From the NCBI GenBank assembly GCA_963747735.1, contig CAVVGE010000006.1, positions 496,001 through 560,000 of the forward strand: a stretch of 64,000 nt of DNA. The letters are read 5' to 3'. Under the pieces are notes generated by a model that searched no databases, was not told where the DNA came from, and saw only the letters and a list, made by a program, of their open reading frames with translations. The DNA is from AP-15 sp963747735 (GTDB lineage: Bacteria; Pseudomonadota; Alphaproteobacteria; ATCC43930; CGMCC-115725). The translations under genes were made by a program, and so were the position numbers. This document shows, one piece after another, positions 44,088-53,149 of this stretch (within the stretch, counting starts at the first letter, position 1; each line of letters opens with the position of its first letter).

Positions 44088-44167
44088 CGGGAGTGTTCCG
44101 TATTTGGTGAAAGCCGGCGGAGAGCCTGACCGATCGGCGGGCGCGAAGCACGCGAATTTCGCGCGGG

Positions 44168-45241
44168 TCAGCGCCGCCAGCCCTGATAGGCGGGGTGGCC
44201 GCTGTCGATCGGCAACCTCACCGCCGTGCCGGTCGCGGCCGAATGGTAGAGGGCGGTGGCGAGCTCCAGCGATTGCCGCGCCTCGGCAAGCGTCACCGGC
44301 AGCGGCGCCCGATGCGCCAGCGCCTGGTAATAGGCGCCGAGCAACGCCTCGTACTGCGGCGCCACAGGAGTATGGCCGGCGAGCGCGGCGGTGATCCGCG
44401 CTTCGGCCGCGGGCGAGGCCGGAATGATCCGCCACGGATCGTCGCCCGGTGCATAGGGCGCCTCGTTGCTCTCGAACGTTACCTCTTCGAAGCAGAGCCG
44501 AAGCCGGGTCAGCTCGCGTTGCGAGCCGAGCGTGGCGGCGAGCGAGACAAGGGCGCCGCTTTCCATCGAGAGGCTCGCGACCGCGCAATCATCGTCCTCG
44601 ATCGGATTGACCCGCGTCGCGGTGCGGGCAAAGACCGAGGCGACCGGACCCATCAGATAGGTCAAGAGGTCGTGGGCGTGGATCGCGTGGGTCAAGAGCA
44701 CGCCGCCCAATTCGCTCTCCCAGCGCCCGCGCCAAGGGGTGGCGTAATACGCCGCTGTACGTTTCCACGCCGTCTCGACCGTGCCGAGATAGGGTTTGCC
44801 GGCGAGCCCCAGATCGATGATGCGCTTGGCTTTTTGCAGCCCGTTGCCGTAGCGGTACTGGAACACCGGCATGACCCGGCCCGGCGCTTTTTTCTCGGCG
44901 GCGGCGACGCGGTCGAGATCGGCGAGCGAGCCGGCGAGCGGCTTTTCGCACACGACCTCCTTGCCGGCGGCGAGCGCGGCGAGGATTTGGCCGATATGCA
45001 GCGCGGGCGGCGTGCAGATATCGACGATGTCGATATCGTCCATCCGCAACACCTCGTCGAAAGACGGCGTGCGCCGCGGCACCGCGAATTCGTCGCCGAC
45101 CGCGGCGAGCCGCGCGCGATCGACATCGCAAAGTGCGGTGACGCGATACTTGTCCGCATGAGGGCCATAGCCGCGGACGATATGGGTGCGGCCGATGCCG
45201 CAGCCGATGACGGCCACACTCCGGACCCTGCTCTCATTCAT
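44168..45241 (-). CDS. Gfo/Idh/MocA family oxidoreductase
   Basis: This is a 357-residue NAD(P)-dependent sugar or inositol oxidoreductase. The Rossmann start is VAVIGCGIGRTHIVRGYG, followed by DIVDICTPPALH, the EKPLAGSLADLDR motif (EKP Lys binds cofactor and substrate) and a C-terminal beta-sheet domain with GVLLTHAIHAHDLLTYLMG containing the conserved His pair. ATG 45241 gives MNESRVRSV; the ribosome-binding site is weak. It is divergent from the HpaB-like gene. The substrate is unknown. Confidence 0.92.
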   Translation of the reverse strand: MNESRVRSVAVIGCGIGRTHIVRGYGPHADKYRVTALCDVDRARLAAVGDEFAVPRRTPSFDEVLRMDDIDIVDICTPPALHIGQILAALAAGKEVVCEKPLAGSLADLDRVAAAEKKAPGRVMPVFQYRYGNGLQKAKRIIDLGLAGKPYLGTVETAWKRTAAYYATPWRGRWESELGGVLLTHAIHAHDLLTYLMGPVASVFARTATRVNPIEDDDCAVASLSMESGALVSLAATLGSQRELTRLRLCFEEVTFESNEAPYAPGDDPWRIIPASPAAEARITAALAGHTPVAPQYEALLGAYYQALAHRAPLPVTLAEARQSLELATALYHSAATGTAVRLPIDSGHPAYQGWRR

Positions 45242-45280
45242 GGTAGGATTGCCGCCATGGTAGGATCGCCGCGAGAGCCG

Positions 45281-46857
45281 ATGGGGATGGCGAGAATGGC
45301 AGCAGCGCCGGCCGAGATCAAAGCGCCGACAAGCGAAATGCCGGGCCCGATGACCGGGCAGCGCTATATCGAGAGCCTGCGCGACGGCCGCGAGGTGTGG
45401 ATCGACGGCGAGCAGGTCGCCGACGTGACGGCGCACCCCGCCTTCTGCGACATGGTCGGCGAATTGGCGCGCGTCTACGATTTGCAAAACAGCCCGGCCT
45501 ACCGCGACGAGATGACCTGCCTCGACCCGGAAGCCGGCAACCGGATCAGCGTCAGCTGGCTCTTGCCGCGCTCGGCCGCGGATTTGAGGCGCAAGCGGCG
45601 CAACAGCGAATTGTGGAACGAATTGACCTGGGGCCAGCTCGGCCGCAGCCCCGACATCCTCGCCCCCTACATCATCTCGGCGCTGCACCTGAAAGACGCG
45701 TTCAGCGCGGTCAAGCACCCGAAATGCGATTTTGGCGAGAACGTCCGGAATTACTACGAATATTGCAAAAAGCACGATCTGTTCCTGACCCACGCGCTCG
45801 GCGACCCGCAGGTCGACCGCAGCACCCAGCCGCAAAACGAGCAGCGTGCGGTGGCGGAGGATACCGAGGTCGCGCTCCACGTCGTCGAGGAGACCAGGGA
45901 CGGCGTCGTCGTCACCGGCGGCAAGCAATTATCGACCGCGGCCCCGCACAGCCACGAATGCTATGTCTCGCTGTCGGCGACCTTTGCCCGGCGCAGCAAC
46001 CCGAAATGCGTGCTCGCCTTTGCCATCCCGACCGCGAGCCCCGGCCTCAAGATTTTGGCGCGCGAGCCGGTATCGCGCTGGCCGGGCTCGTGGGGCCACC
46101 CGTTCCGGATGCTCGACGAGCAGGATTGCATGCTGTTCTTCGACCGGGTGCTGGTGCCGTGGGAGCGGCTTTTCATGCTCTACGACCCGACACCGATGGT
46201 GAAGATGCTCGGCGCCGACGGCGGCGGGGTCAATTTCAACTTTCTCGGCTGGTCCAATCTGTGCCGGGTCGAGACCCGGATGCGCCTCTTGACCGCGGTC
46301 GCGACGATGGTCGCCGAGGCGATCGGCGTCAGCGATTACCGCGAGGTGGCGGCCAAGCTCGGCGAGATGGCGACCTATTGCGAGGTCTGGCGGCACGCGA
46401 TGGACGGTGTCGAGCATCGCGCCGGCCCGACGCCATCGGGCCAATGGACCTTGGGGCCGTCGCGCGACCTCCATATCTGGTTCACCCAGGTCTCGGGCCG
46501 CATGGTCGAGTTGCTGCGCGAGATCTGCGCCTCCGGCATCATCATGCAGCCGAGCGAGAACGACCTCGCCAGCCCGACGATCCGCCCGTATCTCGACCGC
46601 TATATGCGCGGGCAAGTGACGTCGATGTCGAATACAAGTCCCGCCTCTTTCGCCTGGCGCACGAGCTCGCCGCCTCGTCCTTCGGGCTGCGTCAGGAAAT
46701 CTACGAATACTGGCACGCCGGCGACCCCAACCGCAACCGCATCAACTTCTTGAAGAGCTTCGACCAGCGCGCGATGCAAGACCGCATCCGCGACGATGTT
46801 GAAAGCGCCGCTGCCGCATGGCGCCTCGGAATGAGCTCTCCGCGCTTGGCCGCGTGA
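45281..46857 (+). pseudogene. 4-hydroxyphenylacetate 3-hydroxylase (HpaB) family protein, frameshifted
   Basis: This is a FADH2-dependent aromatic hydroxylase or related dehydratase of the HpaB/acyl-CoA-dehydrogenase fold, about 520 residues. It shows MTGQRYIESLRDGREVWIDG, the substrate-loop GENVRNYYEYCKKHDLFLTH-ALGDPQVDRS, VVVTGGKQLSTAAPHSHE and FFDRVLVPWERLF. At ~46613 the frame breaks after DRYMRGQ and resumes one frame over as DVDVEYKSRLFRLAHELAA ... EIYEYWHAGDPNR. One base is missing there. The reductase component (HpaC) is not nearby. ATG 45281 is one of several possible starts (45257, 45287, 45296). Confidence 0.85.
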
Positions 46858-46884
46858 GCGCAACAGTGTCGCTATTTTTTACAC

Positions 46885-46913
46885 TTGCCATCCATTTGTA
46901 ATCAGGGTATATT
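46885..46913 (+). promoter_or_regulatory. Sigma-70-type promoter of PEP-CTERM gene 2
   Basis: TTGCCA (46885-46890), a 17-bp spacer and TATATT (46908-46913) lie about 60 bp upstream of the ATG at 46974, in an AT-rich stretch. The match and spacing are close to the E. coli consensus, unusual in this GC-rich setting. Confidence 0.6.
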
Positions 46914-46973
46914 CTATCGATTTCGAGAGAGTTATAGTTAATATCGCCCGGCGCTCTCACGGGGACACTGCCG

Positions 46974-47690
46974 ATGGCACAGAAGACGCTCTGTGGGTTT
47001 GCCGCCGTCGCTCTCGCCCTGGCGCTAACCGGGAGCGCCAGGGCCGCCGTCGTGTTCAGCGACTTTGGCCCCGGCGACACATTTGCCGGCACGGGCAGAA
47101 TAGTTTCCAGCGGATTGGACCCCGCCTTTCCTTACCGAAACAGCCCCGGATATTCATTCGTTGCCGGGTCGGCCGCAAGCGTCTCTCAAATCGATATAGG
47201 CTTCAACTCTATCGCGGGCAGCGTCAATGTCGGCTTGTTTGCCGCCGTGCCATACACCGGCCCTGGTCACGGGTTGCCAGGATTCGGCGCTGCCGAGCCC
47301 GGGGCCGAGCTCGGCAGCTGGACCGTTACAGACACGGGCTATCAGGTCGTCGAGAGCATCGCGGGGATTACCGGTATAACGCTTGCCGCGGGCACCGATT
47401 ATTTTCTGGGGCTGTCGCTTGACCCGACGGCAACAAAAAATGCGATCTGGGGAGACGGTTCGGTCGGCCTGACGGGCGATCTTTGGCAGTGTGCCGACAG
47501 CGATCCGGTATGCGCCCCCGGCAATATCTCGCTTGCTGACGCCACTACGGGGGCGTTCGATGTGCTCGCAAATCCAATCAGCGATCCGGAGCCCGGCTCG
47601 CTTTGGCTTCTCGGCGTGGCTTGTGGCGGGCTCGTCCTTGGCGGGCTGCTCGGGCTCCGCCGCGACAAGAGGCGGCTCCGGGCCGCGTAG
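46974..47690 (+). CDS. PEP-CTERM sorting-domain protein
   Basis: This is a 238-residue exported protein. The signal peptide (to ~24, GSARA) is followed by a beta-rich domain (VVFSDFGPGDTFAGTG, ISQIDIGFNSIAGSVNVGLF, TLAAGTDYFLGLS) like the choice-of-anchor domains found with these signals. It ends with the sorting signal DPEPGSLWLLGVACGGLVLG...LGLRRDKRR. The exosortase that would cleave it is not in the window. It is the second such protein here, after 22895-23899. Confidence 0.82.
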   Translation: MAQKTLCGFAAVALALALTGSARAAVVFSDFGPGDTFAGTGRIVSSGLDPAFPYRNSPGYSFVAGSAASVSQIDIGFNSIAGSVNVGLFAAVPYTGPGHGLPGFGAAEPGAELGSWTVTDTGYQVVESIAGITGITLAAGTDYFLGLSLDPTATKNAIWGDGSVGLTGDLWQCADSDPVCAPGNISLADATTGAFDVLANPISDPEPGSLWLLGVACGGLVLGGLLGLRRDKRRLRAA

Positions 47691-47696
47691 ACCGCA

Positions 47697-47960
47697 TCAC
47701 GGAGCTTCCGCGGCGTCCCACGCGGCGTGGGGGTTCAGACGGTGCGACTCCCGTTCGCGGTCCGCTTCCCGCTCCTCGAGCCATACCTGGTAGGGATCGG
47801 CGGGCACGATGCGCCCGGTGAGCACCTGCACATCGTGGCGGCTTGCCGCCTGGCATGGCCTAGGTTTGCGAGGCTGGCTCGACGCTCTTCGGGCCTGTGA
47901 TGCGGTGGGACGATGAACCGTGCAGTGAATGTCTGAGAGTTTGAAGCGGTCGCATATCAA
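47697..47960 (-). CDS. Possible small hypothetical protein at the left side of the compositional boundary
   Basis: The frame is 87 residues, but only the last ~45 (VQVLTGRIVPADPYQVWLEE followed by a charged segment) look protein-like and keep the GC-rich codon use. The first half has none. The start is unclear. It may be the last gene of the alphaproteobacterial part, cut by the boundary near 47.9-48.0 kb. Confidence 0.25.
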   Translation of the reverse strand: MICDRFKLSDIHCTVHRPTASQARRASSQPRKPRPCQAASRHDVQVLTGRIVPADPYQVWLEEREADRERESHRLNPHAAWDAAEAP

Positions 47961-47999
47961 CAGTCTCCTGACTCAGTTGTGGCCCACGGTGAATGTGGT

Positions 48000-48341
48000 A
48001 CTCGATTCACACCCACGAACGCATCGAGGCGCTGCGCGTGCGGTCTGAGGGCAAGCTGGAGGCGCCGAGGATCCGGGGGTGTTGGACGAACGGCTCAGGG
48101 AGTGGCGCCGTTGGGAAGTTGACAACCCAGTCAGCAAATAGACGTTCTGGCACCCATGCACGGTGTAGCCAGTTGCCCAGGCTTGTGAAGACGAATGTGG
48201 GGACTGCAAACTTCAATGCAGCCATGAGCCACAGCCGGTATCTCGTGGCGGCGCTCTGTCCTTTACAAGGAACACGACAGTCGCTATTGCGAAGCCGAAT
48301 GCTGTTGAGATAAAAAGATGCTGGATGACGCCGATTATCAT
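48000..48341 (-). pseudogene. BlaR1/MecR1-type M56 peptidase, N-terminal fragment, frameshifted
   Basis: The ATG at 48341 overlaps the stop of blaI (ATGA). The product begins MIIGVIQHLFISTAFGFAIA (first membrane helix), and after a one-base shift near 48250 continues TRYRLWLMAALKFAVPTFVF with LGNWLHRAW, the typical start of M56-family sensor peptidases of Acidobacteria. It then loses similarity and is cut off near 48.0 kb, before the zinc-protease domain. It would have been the membrane sensor for BlaI. The truncation coincides with the change in base composition. Confidence 0.65.
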
Positions 48342-48716
48342 TGACGCCCCTTCGTTCCACTTAATTGTTTCTCCGCTTGTTTGAGATCGGCAAGCGTTAA
48401 CTTGCCGGCCTCAATAAGATGAGCCATCACAGGAACGGCAGATCCCCCGAAGAGGTCCAGCAGGTCATTGACAAATCGACGTTGGACGTTCTGCTTGACT
48501 GAACGATGCGGCGAAAATGAAGGCGGACCCAACTCTTTTAATGCGCTTCACGGCGCCTTTCTGTTCCAGCCTTGATATCAACGTCTGCACTGTTGTGTAG
48601 GCCGGCCGGGAATCCTCAGAGAGGCTCTCCTGAATTTCGCGGACCGATGCAGGCCCAAGGTCCCATAGCTTCTCCAGGATCTGGAATTCCGATTTCGGTA
48701 TACGAGGAGTTGGCAT
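48338..48716 (-). pseudogene. BlaI/MecI/CopY family repressor, frameshifted
   Basis: The N-terminal winged helix (ILEKLWDLGPASVREIQESL, YTTVQTLISRLEQKGAVKRI) is in one frame to FIFA. The dimerisation part (SVKQNVQRRFVNDLLDLFGG, VMAHLIEAGKLTLADLKQAE) is in another, joined at about 48512. Together they make a full-length ~125-residue BlaI. It represses its own operon until a BlaR1-type peptidase cleaves it. Two matching operators lie just upstream. Codon use is less GC-rich than the left part. Confidence 0.8.
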
Positions 48717-48719
48717 GAT

Positions 48720-48752
48720 CTACGTCTGTAGTCTAATATACTACAACTGTAG
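48720..48752. promoter_or_regulatory. Two BlaI/MecI-type operators
   Basis: CTACGTCTGTAG (48720-48731) and CTACAACTGTAG (48741-48752) are palindromes of the TACAnnTGTA class recognised by BlaI/MecI repressors. Their starts are 21 bp apart, two helical turns, directly upstream of the blaI start at 48716. The second is a perfect match to the core. Confidence 0.75.
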
Positions 48753-48973
48753 GTGTTTTTCAAGCAGCTTTCGCGGACCGTCCAGTCTTGTTCATCAGGC
48801 TCGCGACCGTCGCATCAGTAGTAACGCTCTCCATCCGGCGTTCAATGCACTATTCAGATCCGTCCGCGACCTTCAAGTAGGCAATTCAAATCGGGGTTGC
48901 TTGACAACAAGAGCGGCCCTGGGCCAAGCTCAGGTGGTATCAACAAGGGGCCGCGGGCGAGATACGTGTCGCG

Positions 48974-50883
48974 GTAGGGACGACCATCACTGATCGCCCC
49001 CCGCACAGAACCGTACGTGCGCGTCTACGCATACGGCTCCCACCTTGGATGGGTGGCGACAAAGCGGTCCATCGGATAAGGATGCAAGACACGGGGTACT
49101 GGAATCCAGCGGTTCAGAATCGGTTTGATCCGATCCCAGGTAGCCCGGTTCCGTTGACTGCGACGGACTAGAATAGACCGCCACAGCCTTCTCAACCGGT
49201 ACATGAATACCCGGAGGTGATCGAGATTTCCCGGCACCGCATGGTATTGGTAATAACCCAAGCTCACCTTCTGTAGCCACTCACCCACTAGCGCTACCGG
49301 CTCATGCATCCGGCGGCGCAACTCTGCCTTAATGGCATGCAGCTTCGCCACCATCCGCTTCTTCGCCGTTTCCCGCCAGACGATGAAGGCCCCATTGCTC
49401 CGGCGCTTCCCGCAGTAATGCGTGAAGCCCAGGAACGTGAAGGTCTCCGGTTTTCCCTCTCCCCGCTGTTTCCGGTCTTGAGCGGCAAACCGCCCGAACT
49501 CGATCAGTCGCGTCTTCTCCGCATGTAATTCCAGACCGAACTTCGCCAGCCGCTCCCGAAACTCCTTCAGAAACCGCTCCGCGTCCGCCCGGTTTTCGAA
49601 ACCCACCACAAGATCGTCAGCGTAGCGGACGACAATCACATCGCCCGCGGCCACTTTCTTGCGCCAGGCTTCTACCCATAGATCGAATACGTAATGCAGG
49701 TACACGTTGGCGAGCAGTGGCGAAACCACTGCCCCTTGCGGAGTCCCTACCTTCGTCTCCGACCATTGGCCGTCTTCCGATACGCCCGCCTTCAACCATT
49801 TCTGGATCAGGCGAAGAATGCGGCGGTCGGCCACGCGGTGCTCGATAAACTTCACCGTCCATTCGTCGTCATATTGTCAAAAAATCCTCGAATGTCCGCA
49901 TCGAGCACCCAGTTCACTCGCTTCCGTTGGATTCCCACAGTCAGCGCATCCAGCGCTTGATGCGGGCTGCGACCCGGCCGGAACCCATACGAAAAGCCCC
50001 GGAAGTCCACCTCATAAATCTGGTTGAGGATGGTCACCACGGCCTGTTGAACAATCTTGTCCTCCAGCGCCGCAATGCCCAACGGACGTTGCCGCCCGTC
50101 GGCCTTCGGTATATAGACTCTCCGCGAGGGTTGTGCCTGATACGCTCCACGATGAACCCGGCTGTGCAGATCGACAAGCCGATCCTCCAGTCCGGTCTCA
50201 TACTCCTGCCACGTCACGCCATCCACTCCCGGCGCAGCTTGCCGCTTCAAAGCGTAAAAGCTGTCCCGAAGCAGACCGACGGTCAGATGGTGGAGCAGAG
50301 CGGTGAACCGTTCTTGCTTCCTTTCCTTGGCTGCTTGTCGCACACCGCTCAATCCCTGGGACACTCGTTCCCCGCTCTGTGTCGGGCTCGTGTTGGACTG
50401 AGCGATGTTCTCCTTGGTCCGCGCCCTTCCCTCCCCAACCTCCGCCGAAGATTGCTCCTCTTTGTTCGGCTGGTTCATCGGTACTACGGCGCAGTCCGAC
50501 TCCTCCAGAGCGTGCATGTCCGGCGTTTGGCTTTGCGCCTTCTCGGACCGGTCTCGATCCTGGTTGGATCGAGGCGCCCCAGAGGTCTCCCGGTTCTCGT
50601 GCATGTTGTTTCTCAGCGTGCGCAGGTTCTTCGACTACGCAGGGCCGGCTGACCACTCGCGATCTAGCGCAGCCAGCCGTGTTGCCTTCCCCCCATTCGA
50701 CGGGGTCGGCACCCTGTTCCCGTTTTTCGAAGCTCAATAGCCCGGCCCACCGATACCCCTGTCTACGCTTCGACCAACACCTCGCGATGCTGACCGCAAG
50801 ACTCGGGGCCAAGATGGATTCGCTTTCTCCTTTCTTGTAGGACTCTTTCATTCCCTACAACATGCCGGTTTATCCCGGCGCAC
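48974..50883 (-). mobile_element. Group II intron (bacterial, maturase-encoding)
   Basis: On the minus strand the intron begins GTGCGCC at 50883. It ends near 48974 after a domain V hairpin (GAGCCGTATGCG...CGCACGTACGGTTC, about 49005-49036) and a domain VI-like hairpin (GCGATCAGTGATGGTCGT), followed by CCCTAC. The maturase reading frame ends inside domain V (its last codons are CCG TAT GCG TAG). It is about 1.9 kb. It probably inserted into the DNA upstream of the BlaI operon; I could not define the target exon sites exactly, so both ends are plus or minus ~10 bp. Confidence 0.8.
49025..50604 (-). pseudogene. Group II intron reverse transcriptase/maturase (LtrA-like), frameshifted
   Basis: RT domains are in order: APGVDGVTWQEYE, RVYIPKADGRQRPLGI, QIYEVDFRGFSYGFRPGRS, then VLDADIRGFFDNM where the first frame ends. 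The second frame continues VKFIEHRVADRRILRLIQKW, GTPQGAVVSPLLANVYLHYV, the catalytic YADD (VVRYADDLVVGF) and the maturase/thumb region FTFLGFTHYCGKR. The two frames join at about 49866, where ATGGACGAC would be expected and ATGACGAC is found, so one G is missing. No endonuclease (HNH) domain is visible. The enzyme would be inactive if the frameshift is real. Confidence 0.88.
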
Positions 50884-51053
50884 CCCGATATACGGCGAGG
50901 TCGTCCGGAATCCTCTTGGCCACTCCGCGGAAGATTACCGGACACGAACTTCCCGGGCGGAATCCGCGCAAGCTTCCCCGAACGCCATGCCCCTCACGAT
51001 GGGGCAACAAAATGGGAACGACGCAAACCCAACGGCGTGAAGCACAGCGGGTG

Positions 51054-51467
51054 TCAGAAGCGGATGTAAAGCGAATTTCCGTCGGGATCGGCCACGGCCA
51101 GAACGTTGGCGGGGTAATGCGCTGCACGAACTACGTGATGCAATCCATACAATGTGGCGCCGGGTCCGGAAGCACCTCCCTTGATCTGCATCCCTGCGCC
51201 TATTCGACCGGAGATGAGATCGTCTGCGACGAGGTCGTCGTAGGCTGCCAGCACGGTATTCCGCGAGACCTCTAACATCTTCGCCAGCACACGCGTGGAG
51301 GGAAGTCGGTCGTGCTGGTGGGCGGCGCCGCTGCGGATGGCTCGCGAGATTTCTGCGGCGATCTGCCGATGCAGGGGCTCCCTTGAAGTCCTGTCGATAA
51401 CGATCGGCGGCACAAAAAGGCTGCGTCGGCGGTTCACAAAGTGGCCCTCTCGAGTGGCCCTTTCCAT
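51054..51467 (-). CDS. Short GntR-type regulator with VOC-like C-terminal tail
   Basis: This is a 137-residue protein. A winged-helix GntR/MocR-like domain (REPLHRQIAAEISRAIRSG, PSTRVLAKMLEVSRNTVLAAYDDL) is followed by a linker and, in place of an aminotransferase domain, a short tail VVRAAHYPANVLAVADPDGN-SLYIRF. The tail resembles the last strands of glyoxalase/VOC proteins. It is divergent from a VOC-family gene with 46 bp between starts, so it probably regulates that gene and itself. Similar short GntR proteins occur in Acidobacteria. ATG 51467 is preferred over the upstream frame. Confidence 0.75.
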   Translation of the reverse strand: MERATREGHFVNRRRSLFVPPIVIDRTSREPLHRQIAAEISRAIRSGAAHQHDRLPSTRVLAKMLEVSRNTVLAAYDDLVADDLISGRIGAGMQIKGGASGPGATLYGLHHVVRAAHYPANVLAVADPDGNSLYIRF

Positions 51468-51512
51468 TTTGTACCATTCCGCTAGTATGGGGGGGTGAAG
51501 GGAGTCCAACGT

Positions 51513-51932
51513 ATGATTTCCGGCGGTAATGCGACAGTATTCGTTTCAAATATGGACGCGGCGGTGCAGTTTTACACGCAAGTGCTCGGCTTGAAGCTAA
51601 GCAATCGCTTCGGCGACAACTGGGCCACGGTCGAAGCGGGCAAAGGTCTCACCATCGGGCTGCATCCGGCTTCGCCAAGGTATCCCGCGCCGGGAACCAA
51701 GGGAGCCATGATGCTGGGACTGGAAATCGATGAGTCCATCGACGGCGTGGTGGCGCGGCTAAAAGAGAAAGGCGTGCGCATGAACGGCTCAATTCTGCGG
51801 CAAGAGCCGGGAAACTTTGTTCATTTCGAAGATCCCGATGGAAACGAGATCTACCTATGGGAGGTCGACCGGAGGTCCGTCCAAGCAACGGATTTCGACA
51901 ACGAGGTGGTGCAGACTGGCGCGCGTCTATAG
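51513..51932 (+). CDS. VOC (glyoxalase/bleomycin resistance/dioxygenase) family protein
   Basis: This is a 139-residue VOC-fold protein with two beta-alpha-beta-beta-beta modules: VSNMDAAVQFYTQVLGLKL and WATVEAGKGLTIGLH in the first, VVARLKEKGVRMNGSILRQ and FVHFEDPDGNEIYLWEV (metal Glu) in the second. AGGGAG is 8 bases upstream of ATG 51513. It is divergent from the GntR gene. Substrate unknown: fosfomycin or bleomycin resistance, lactoylglutathione lyase and dioxygenase roles all occur in this family. Confidence 0.88.
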   Translation: MISGGNATVFVSNMDAAVQFYTQVLGLKLSNRFGDNWATVEAGKGLTIGLHPASPRYPAPGTKGAMMLGLEIDESIDGVVARLKEKGVRMNGSILRQEPGNFVHFEDPDGNEIYLWEVDRRSVQATDFDNEVVQTGARL

Positions 51933-51968
51933 TTTGCGGAATCGGTATGACGACGGATCCTTCGTCAA

Positions 51969-52365
51969 ATGAATTCGCTTCTCAACTGGGGCGCTTGGCG
52001 GCACCTGCGTTGGGGGCGTGTGCTGGTAAGCGGAATCTGCGCGGAGTTGGCCGTCTTCGCCATTCTATTCTCGGTGCTGCACTTTTGGGGACAAACGGCT
52101 TTCCTGGCGTCCATTCTGGTCACCTCAGCCTCCTTGCCGTTCCTCTTTGCATTGTGGGTGGACAGCCGGGTTGAATCCCATTTCGTGCTGCATGGGCTGC
52201 TGGTAGGAGTGGTTGCCGCATTGATGTATGTGATCGTGGCCTTGGGGGCAGCCCGAACCGTTCCTCTACAAGGTCGCACACGGCTTAAAGCTGGTGGGCG
52301 GATTCCTGGGTGGCATTGCTTCGGCGCACTGGACGGCTGGTGATCGCGTTCGTACGTCAGTTTGA
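51969..52365 (+). pseudogene. Small four-helix membrane protein, frameshifted near the end
   Basis: This is a hydrophobic protein with helices at VLVSGICAELAVFAILFSVL, FLASILVTSASLPFLFAL and LLVGVVAALMYVIVALGA. At about 52253 the frame breaks; one frame over it continues QPEPFLYKVAHGLKLVGG and GGIASAHWTAGD to a stop at 52365. Function unknown; such small membrane proteins are common in Acidobacteria. It follows the VOC gene by 36 bp and may share its transcript. Confidence 0.6.
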
Positions 52366-53149
52366 GGGCGGCACCCATTCGCGGTCGAGCGTGAGACCAC
52401 CGCATTTCGGTGCCGATGACAAAGGCCCCTTTGTGGGACGCCTCGATGCTGCTAGCTCTTCAAGGGTTCCCCTTCACGGCCACATAATGGCCATGGGTTG
52501 GACTGCATTTGATCCAAGAATGGCATGCCCGGACAAGTCACAGAAACGACGCGTTTGCGCATCACCGGTTTTGCCATCTGGCTGTCTAACATAAATAAAC
52601 CGGTCAACTCGTTGAAGTGGCCTCACGCGGGGACACCAAGTCTCATTCTGGGGGGGTTCGCTAGATTAGGAACGATATACGGCATGTCGTCGTAAACCCC
52701 TTGGCCACTCGGCATCAGATCAGCGAACGCGAGGCCGAAGGGGACAGATGGGATGAAGAACACGCCCACAGAAAGCGAGGACTTCTGCCCGTCCTCGCGC
52801 GGCTTCGCAGTTTGCGCCCATAACAAGGAAGCCGCCGATTGCCGTTACGGAGTCCGCGCTATGAAGTCGATATTATCCCGCTGTTCATCGGGCGCGAGTT
52901 CGATCGCCACGGCATCTGAACGCTTCTATGCACTGGGGTAATAGACGGAGGCTACCGGAGTCTTTACGCCCACGCCTTCGCCGGCACCGAGCGGCGCGCC
53001 AGGCGGATTCATCCCTGCGATATACGTACCGCCTTCCAGAGAGACGAAGAAAAAATAACGGTTCTTATCGGTCTGCACCATACGGGAACGCTGCTATCCT
53101 GAAAACTGACAACGTTCCGGTTCGCCGCAGGAAGAACCGAACACAATTG
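52366..53149. other. Intergenic region, one doubtful minus-strand frame
   Basis: About 780 bp lie here without a gene I can support. On the minus strand, 52926-53081 reads a 51-residue peptide whose end (EGGTYIAGMNPPGAP, then GVKTPVASVYYPSA) looks like the C-terminus of a larger protein, but an in-frame stop precedes it. It may be a gene remnant. The rest shows no pattern. Confidence 0.35.
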
